DNA of 35,396 bases from Verrucomicrobiota bacterium (lineage in GTDB: Bacteria > Verrucomicrobiota > Verrucomicrobiia > Opitutales > Opitutaceae), in the NCBI GenBank assembly GCA_023430825.1, contig JAEYYL010000093.1, positions 1 through 35,396 on the forward strand, given 5' to 3'. Made by a program: the position numbers and the translations under genes. Numbering within the stretch: position 1 is the first letter of the stretch; every line of letters starts with the position of its first letter. The notes beneath the pieces were generated by a model. That model searched no databases, was not told the origin of the DNA, and worked only from the letters and a program-made list of their open reading frames with translations. Positions 31,936 to 35,396 of this stretch are shown here, piece by piece.

Positions 31936-34833
31936 TTAGCGGCGGGGACTTTCGGTTGGGCCGTAGTAGCTCGGCCGCACTTCGCCGAAGGCGAGGACGA
32001 CGCGCTGGAGCACCACGCCGGGGTCGATTCGCCAGACTTTGATCACGTGGGTGCCCGGCGTGGCGACGTGGTGCTGGGTGCGGATTTTTCGCACGCCTTC
32101 GGTCACGGTCCGGCCCCACGCTTCCTGGCCGTCGCCGACCGGCAGTTTCAAGTCCAGCACCTGCGGCGTTTCATCGTCGATCGACACCGCAAGGCGCAGA
32201 CCGCGCCCGGGCGCGAAGGCCAGGGTGGGCGAGAGGGTGAGTTCGAGCGACGCTTCGCCGGCCGAGATCGTGTGGATTTGATATTCGAGCCGGGCAGAAT
32301 CGGAGGAGAGCGCTCGGCTTTCCGCGGTCACCGGAAACGCGGTCATTCCGCCGAGCGTCCGACCGAAGTCATCGAGCGTTTTCCACGTGATGCCGGTCTC
32401 CGCGATCGCCTGCGTGGGGTGGACGGCTTCGATCGCGACGTGCCGGTCGGATTCGAGGAACGCGCCCGCCGGAGGCACGACTGCCGCCGGGAGTTTGTTC
32501 ACCGGCACCGTGACGCGAACGCGCGTGCCGTGTGCGTCGCTCACCGTGACCCAGGTCTGCGTCGCTCCCTCGGGCGCGGCGTCCCAATCGACCTGAACGT
32601 AAATGCGGCGCGCGGCGTCGTCGGTGAGTTTGCCGTCGGATTCCGACACGCGCAGCCAGGACACGGCGGGTTGGACGGTGAACTCGACCGGACCGAGACC
32701 ACGGTTGAAGATTTCGATCCAGCGGCGTTCCTGTGCGAGCGAGTTGAACGGCGGCAGCGTGGGCCGCCGTTGTCCCGGGATCACCTCGGGCCAGGCCGGG
32801 CGGGCGCCTTCGATCGCGACGCCGATTTCGCCGTGAGGGCTCGGCTGGATTTCGCCGACGGCGGGCATGGTGTTCCGCGGCGGTTGCTGCCAGATGGAAT
32901 AGCCAAGATGAGTCTGGTCGGCGAAGTGCCGCCAGCGGCCGTTGCCGAGGTCCTCGTTGAACTGCTTCGTCAGTTCGGCATCGGCGCGGAAGAGGCTGCG
33001 CACCCGCTCGGCGGTCGTGTTGGTGGCGGTTCGAGCCTGGAAGGAATACAGGCGGTTCAGGCCGGCGGTGAGGTTCATCTCGTTCGCGATCGCGCAGGCG
33101 CGAATCGGCCAGAGCACGAGTTGGAAGAAGGCGTCGCGGCTCGCGGCGGGGAGCTGGTCGTTGATCCGCGCGGCGCGTCGATCGAGGTCATTCCAGGCGG
33201 CGGCGACGCGTTCGGCTTCGTCGAAGTTGACCGCGCTGAAGACATCGGGCGACAGCCACTCGGGTTTGATTGCGCCGTTGAGCTTGGTGTAGCCCGCCAT
33301 CAAGGCGGCAATTTCCGGTGCATGCGCGGGCCCAAATTCGCGCTCCGCCCAAAGGCGGCCGAACTCGGTGAGTCGTTCGTAGGGCCATTGCTCCGGCGAC
33401 CACGCGTAGCGGATAAAGAACTCGATCGGGAACTCCATCGGCTTGAGATCGCCGACGTTCACGATCCAGATGCGGTCGGCGCCATACTGCCACGCCAGGT
33501 GCATCTGCTCCCAGATTTTGGAAATGGGCGTGACGTTGAGCCACTTGTAGGAGCGCGGCCACCCGACGTAGTCGATGTGGTAGTAAATACCCGCGCCGCC
33601 GGGGCGGTCGCGTTCGGCCTTCGTCGGCAGACGGCGGAGGTTGCCGTAGTTGTCGTCGCACCAAAGGAGCGTGACGTCGTCCGGCACGGACATGCCTTTC
33701 TCGATATATTCCTGCACCTCCTTGTAGAGCGCCCAGAGCTGGGGGATTTGCGCGACATCGGGCTTCATCTCGCGGGCGAGGATCTCACGCTGGTCGTGGA
33801 CGATTTTTTCCAGCAGCCCGATGTTGGCCGTCTCGCTCATCGCCATGTCGCCATCGCCGCGCATGCCGAGCGTGACGATGCTTTCGAAATCGCGATTCCG
33901 GCGGATGCCATCGCTCCAGAATTTTGCGAGGGTCGCGCCATTCGTCTCGTAGTTCCACGCGCCCTGGCCGTGCTTCGACCATTCCTGATGAGCGCGCAGC
34001 ATCGGCTCGTGATGGGAGGTGCCCATGACGATGCCGTATTCGTCGGCCAGATACGGGTTCCTGGGGTCGTCCTCGTTGAACGCGTTGCCCCACATCGCCG
34101 GCCAGAGGTAGTTGGCGCGCAGGCGGAGCAGGAGTTCGAATACGCGCTCGTAGAAGCTGCGGTTGAGGCCGCCGAATTTTTCCCGCGCCCAGCCGGTCAG
34201 CGCGGGGGCTTCGTCGTTCAGGAAAATCCCGCGGTATTTGACGGTCGGGGAGCCGTGCACGACGCGGCCCGGCAGCACGAAGACGTTTTCGCGGCGAACG
34301 GTCGGCACGTCCGCCCACCAATACCACGGCGAAACGCCCATCTGCTCCGAAAGATCGTAGGTGCCGTAGATCGTGCCGCGTTTGTCGCTGCCTGCGATCA
34401 CGAGCGCGCGACCGACGCCCGGTAGTGGGTTTACAACGACATCGGTGACCCAGGCCTCCCACCGGCCGGCGACCGGGGCAACATCGATCTTTCCCGTGCG
34501 GACCAGTTCGTCGATGAGCGCGCTTTGGCCGATCGTGCCGATGATCACGGCGGCGGGGCGGTCGCCGGCGGCGTGGGCGAGTTCCGGGCGAAGGCCGGTG
34601 ACACGCTCGAGATCCGCCTGAAAATCGCGCGCGGTGCGCACGACGCCGGGCCAGTCGTCGGCGTCGACCAGGATGGGCGTCGCGGACTTGTTCTCCGCCA
34701 GCGGAAACGCCCCGGTTTGCGGTGCGAAGCGCACGGTTGCGGGCTCGCCCAGGCCCGCGAGCAGGGAAGACGCGAGCGCGGAGAAAGCGGCTCCGATTTT
34801 TAGCGGTCGAATCAGGAAGTTGAGGTTGGCCAT
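31936..34833 (-). CDS. GH115 xylan alpha-1,2-glucuronidase, exported
   Basis: Exo-hydrolase of 965 residues that removes (4-O-methyl-)glucuronic acid side chains from glucuronoxylan or related polymers. A hydrophobic N-terminus (IGAAFSALASSLLAGLG, about residues 13-29) acts as signal peptide. The N-terminal alpha/beta domain is followed by the family core: WYWWADVPTVRRENV (170-184), KYRGIFLNDEAPALTGW (199-215, with E208), NYLWPAMWGNAF (241-252), MGTSHHEPM (270-278) and MRGDGDMAM (324-332). The length matches full GH115 proteins, including the C-terminal beta-rich parts. It is alone on its strand segment, separated from the GT2 unit by a repeat-bearing gap. No Shine-Dalgarno sequence precedes the ATG. 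Family assignment is strong. The natural substrate could also be arabinogalactan-type glucuronic acid. Confidence 0.93.
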   Translation of the reverse strand: MANLNFLIRPLKIGAAFSALASSLLAGLGEPATVRFAPQTGAFPLAENKSATPILVDADDWPGVVRTARDFQADLERVTGLRPELAHAAGDRPAAVIIGTIGQSALIDELVRTGKIDVAPVAGRWEAWVTDVVVNPLPGVGRALVIAGSDKRGTIYGTYDLSEQMGVSPWYWWADVPTVRRENVFVLPGRVVHGSPTVKYRGIFLNDEAPALTGWAREKFGGLNRSFYERVFELLLRLRANYLWPAMWGNAFNEDDPRNPYLADEYGIVMGTSHHEPMLRAHQEWSKHGQGAWNYETNGATLAKFWSDGIRRNRDFESIVTLGMRGDGDMAMSETANIGLLEKIVHDQREILAREMKPDVAQIPQLWALYKEVQEYIEKGMSVPDDVTLLWCDDNYGNLRRLPTKAERDRPGGAGIYYHIDYVGWPRSYKWLNVTPISKIWEQMHLAWQYGADRIWIVNVGDLKPMEFPIEFFIRYAWSPEQWPYERLTEFGRLWAEREFGPAHAPEIAALMAGYTKLNGAIKPEWLSPDVFSAVNFDEAERVAAAWNDLDRRAARINDQLPAASRDAFFQLVLWPIRACAIANEMNLTAGLNRLYSFQARTATNTTAERVRSLFRADAELTKQFNEDLGNGRWRHFADQTHLGYSIWQQPPRNTMPAVGEIQPSPHGEIGVAIEGARPAWPEVIPGQRRPTLPPFNSLAQERRWIEIFNRGLGPVEFTVQPAVSWLRVSESDGKLTDDAARRIYVQVDWDAAPEGATQTWVTVSDAHGTRVRVTVPVNKLPAAVVPPAGAFLESDRHVAIEAVHPTQAIAETGITWKTLDDFGRTLGGMTAFPVTAESRALSSDSARLEYQIHTISAGEASLELTLSPTLAFAPGRGLRLAVSIDDETPQVLDLKLPVGDGQEAWGRTVTEGVRKIRTQHHVATPGTHVIKVWRIDPGVVLQRVVLAFGEVRPSYYGPTESPRR

Positions 34834-35118
34834 GAAGGGGAGGTAGGGCGGGGCGTGCTCGCGTCTGACGCCGCCGGGTCGAAAGGGCGGATCGAGAGAC
34901 GAGGTAAAGCCGCTGGGGGAGAGACAGAGCGTTCTCCCGTTGCAACGCTCCCCAAGCGTCAGGGGGCCTCAACCTCGCAGTGGTAGGGCTGGCGATGCGA
35001 CTTTCGTCGCTCTCGACCTTGGAGCAGATCGGCGAGCGCTCCGGCCATGCGTGTCGCGCATAGGCGTGCGCCGTTCCACGCAGTGGCGGATGGCAATTGC
35101 TCCCGCTATCATGCCGGC
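34834..35118. other. Intergenic region upstream of GH115
   Basis: This divergent gap lies between GH115 and a small plus-strand gene. It holds a 10-base palindrome CGTTGCAACG (34938-34947) and a small hairpin GCGAC-TTTC-GTCGC near 34996-35010, which begins a few bases after GGTAGGG. The latter may be a degraded copy of the intergenic repeat type at 26604. No promoter could be fixed. Confidence 0.35.
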
Positions 35119-35313
35119 ATGAAGACGAACCCCTTTCTCCTCCATCGATCGGACGCCGACGCCCGACGGGCCGAGCCGCGGCCGGCGGGGCTTACCGAGA
35201 CGTGCCCCATCAAAAAAAAGGCCCTCGAGCGTTGGGAAAACGAGGGCGGCAAGATCCCGGAACTGCATGCCGGTCGCGGGCCGGACGCCTTTGCGCGAAG
35301 CCGGCGTTTCTGA
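35119..35313 (+). CDS. Small protein of unknown function
   Basis: Predicted 64-residue soluble, charged protein starting MKTNPFLLHRSDADARR, with a middle segment CPIKKKALERWENEGGKIPE that looks conserved in character (basic, then amphipathic helix, then Gly turn). It has no signal peptide, membrane segment or Cys pair. The start is chosen for this ATG; in-frame upstream sequence to 35047 looks non-coding. It could be a genuine small verrucomicrobial protein or a chance frame. No function is proposed. Confidence 0.45.
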   Translation: MKTNPFLLHRSDADARRAEPRPAGLTETCPIKKKALERWENEGGKIPELHAGRGPDAFARSRRF

Positions 35314-35347
35314 CTCCGCGGGCGTCGGTGTCGGGAACTCACGCGGA

Positions 35348-35396
35348 CTAGAGCCAGCGTTTGTATTTGAAAATCAGGTAAGGCACGACCGCGGAG
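35348..35396 (-). CDS. C-terminal fragment of a minus-strand gene (possible membrane protein)
   Basis: Reading the minus strand from the right edge to TAG at 35348-35350 gives SAVVPYLIFKYKRWL. A hydrophobic run ending in a basic, aromatic tail resembles the C-terminus of some membrane transporters such as CorA-type magnesium channels, but 15 residues are too few to name it. It ends convergently with the small gene at 35119-35313. Confidence 0.4.
   Translation of the reverse strand, partial: SAVVPYLIFKYKRWL

Noticed and set aside
31835..32119. 94-codon frame ending VIARSEATKQSI
   Set aside because: The tail is the translation of a dispersed DNA repeat and the rest overlaps the end of GH115 in another frame.
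32047..34425. 792-codon open frame on the plus strand
   Set aside because: It mirrors the GH115 gene; no protein-like features.
34938..34947. Palindrome CGTTGCAACG as an operator for GH115
   Set aside because: A 10-base palindrome is expected several times by chance in a window of this size and nothing else supports it.
1..35396. CRISPR arrays, tRNA/rRNA genes, prophage or transposase genes
   Set aside because: No regularly spaced direct repeats, no cloverleaf with a TTCRA arm and no transposase or integrase motifs were seen on either strand.

Overview
The window is GC-rich DNA that looks like a Verrucomicrobiota chromosome, most probably Opitutaceae or a close relative. The main evidence is a pair of very long TonB-dependent receptors (1251 and 1336 residues) with an LSPF(V/E)V-type TonB box, no SusD partner, and a C-terminus in Phe. 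Glycoside hydrolases are abundant, signalling uses Y_Y_Y/propeller histidine kinases with NarL-type regulators, and most starts lack a clear Shine-Dalgarno sequence. The lineage is inferred from protein style, not from a marker gene. No rRNA, tRNA, CRISPR array or intact transposase was seen.

Layout. (1) 1-2676, minus strand: a small secreted CxxC protein followed by a copper-type TonB-dependent receptor (OprC/NosA family, cut by the left edge). A perfect FNR/FixK/DNR-type palindrome lies upstream. (2) 3223-14450, plus strand: a glycan-use cluster of TonB-dependent receptor, rho-independent terminator, then a tightly packed GH2 / GH29 / GH2 unit in which all enzymes carry export signals. (3) 14472-22019, minus strand: an unusual kinase-regulator-kinase-regulator run, meaning two sensor kinases with periplasmic propeller sensors, each beside a NarL/LuxR response regulator. 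(4) 22482-26492, plus strand, divergent from the kinases: a second TonB-dependent receptor, with an AT-rich promoter island and inverted repeat between the divergent genes and a strong terminator behind it. (5) 26709-31725, minus strand: GT2 polyprenyl-phosphate glycosyltransferase, asparagine synthase and a TMTC-like membrane/TPR protein, with overlapping start and stop codons throughout. (6) 31936-34833, minus strand: a GH115 alpha-glucuronidase. (7) 35119-35313, plus strand: a small protein of unknown function. The last 49 bases hold the C-terminus of a minus-strand gene.

How the genes may work together (inference). Regions 2-4 resemble a SusD-less polysaccharide-utilisation locus. The receptors import oligosaccharides, the fucosidase and two GH2 enzymes trim fucose and a beta-linked sugar such as galactose in the periplasm, and the two-component pairs sense the glycan or its products. 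Region 5 looks like a lipid-linked-sugar and protein or surface glycosylation module. Region 1 looks like copper acquisition that may be switched on at low oxygen or during denitrification.
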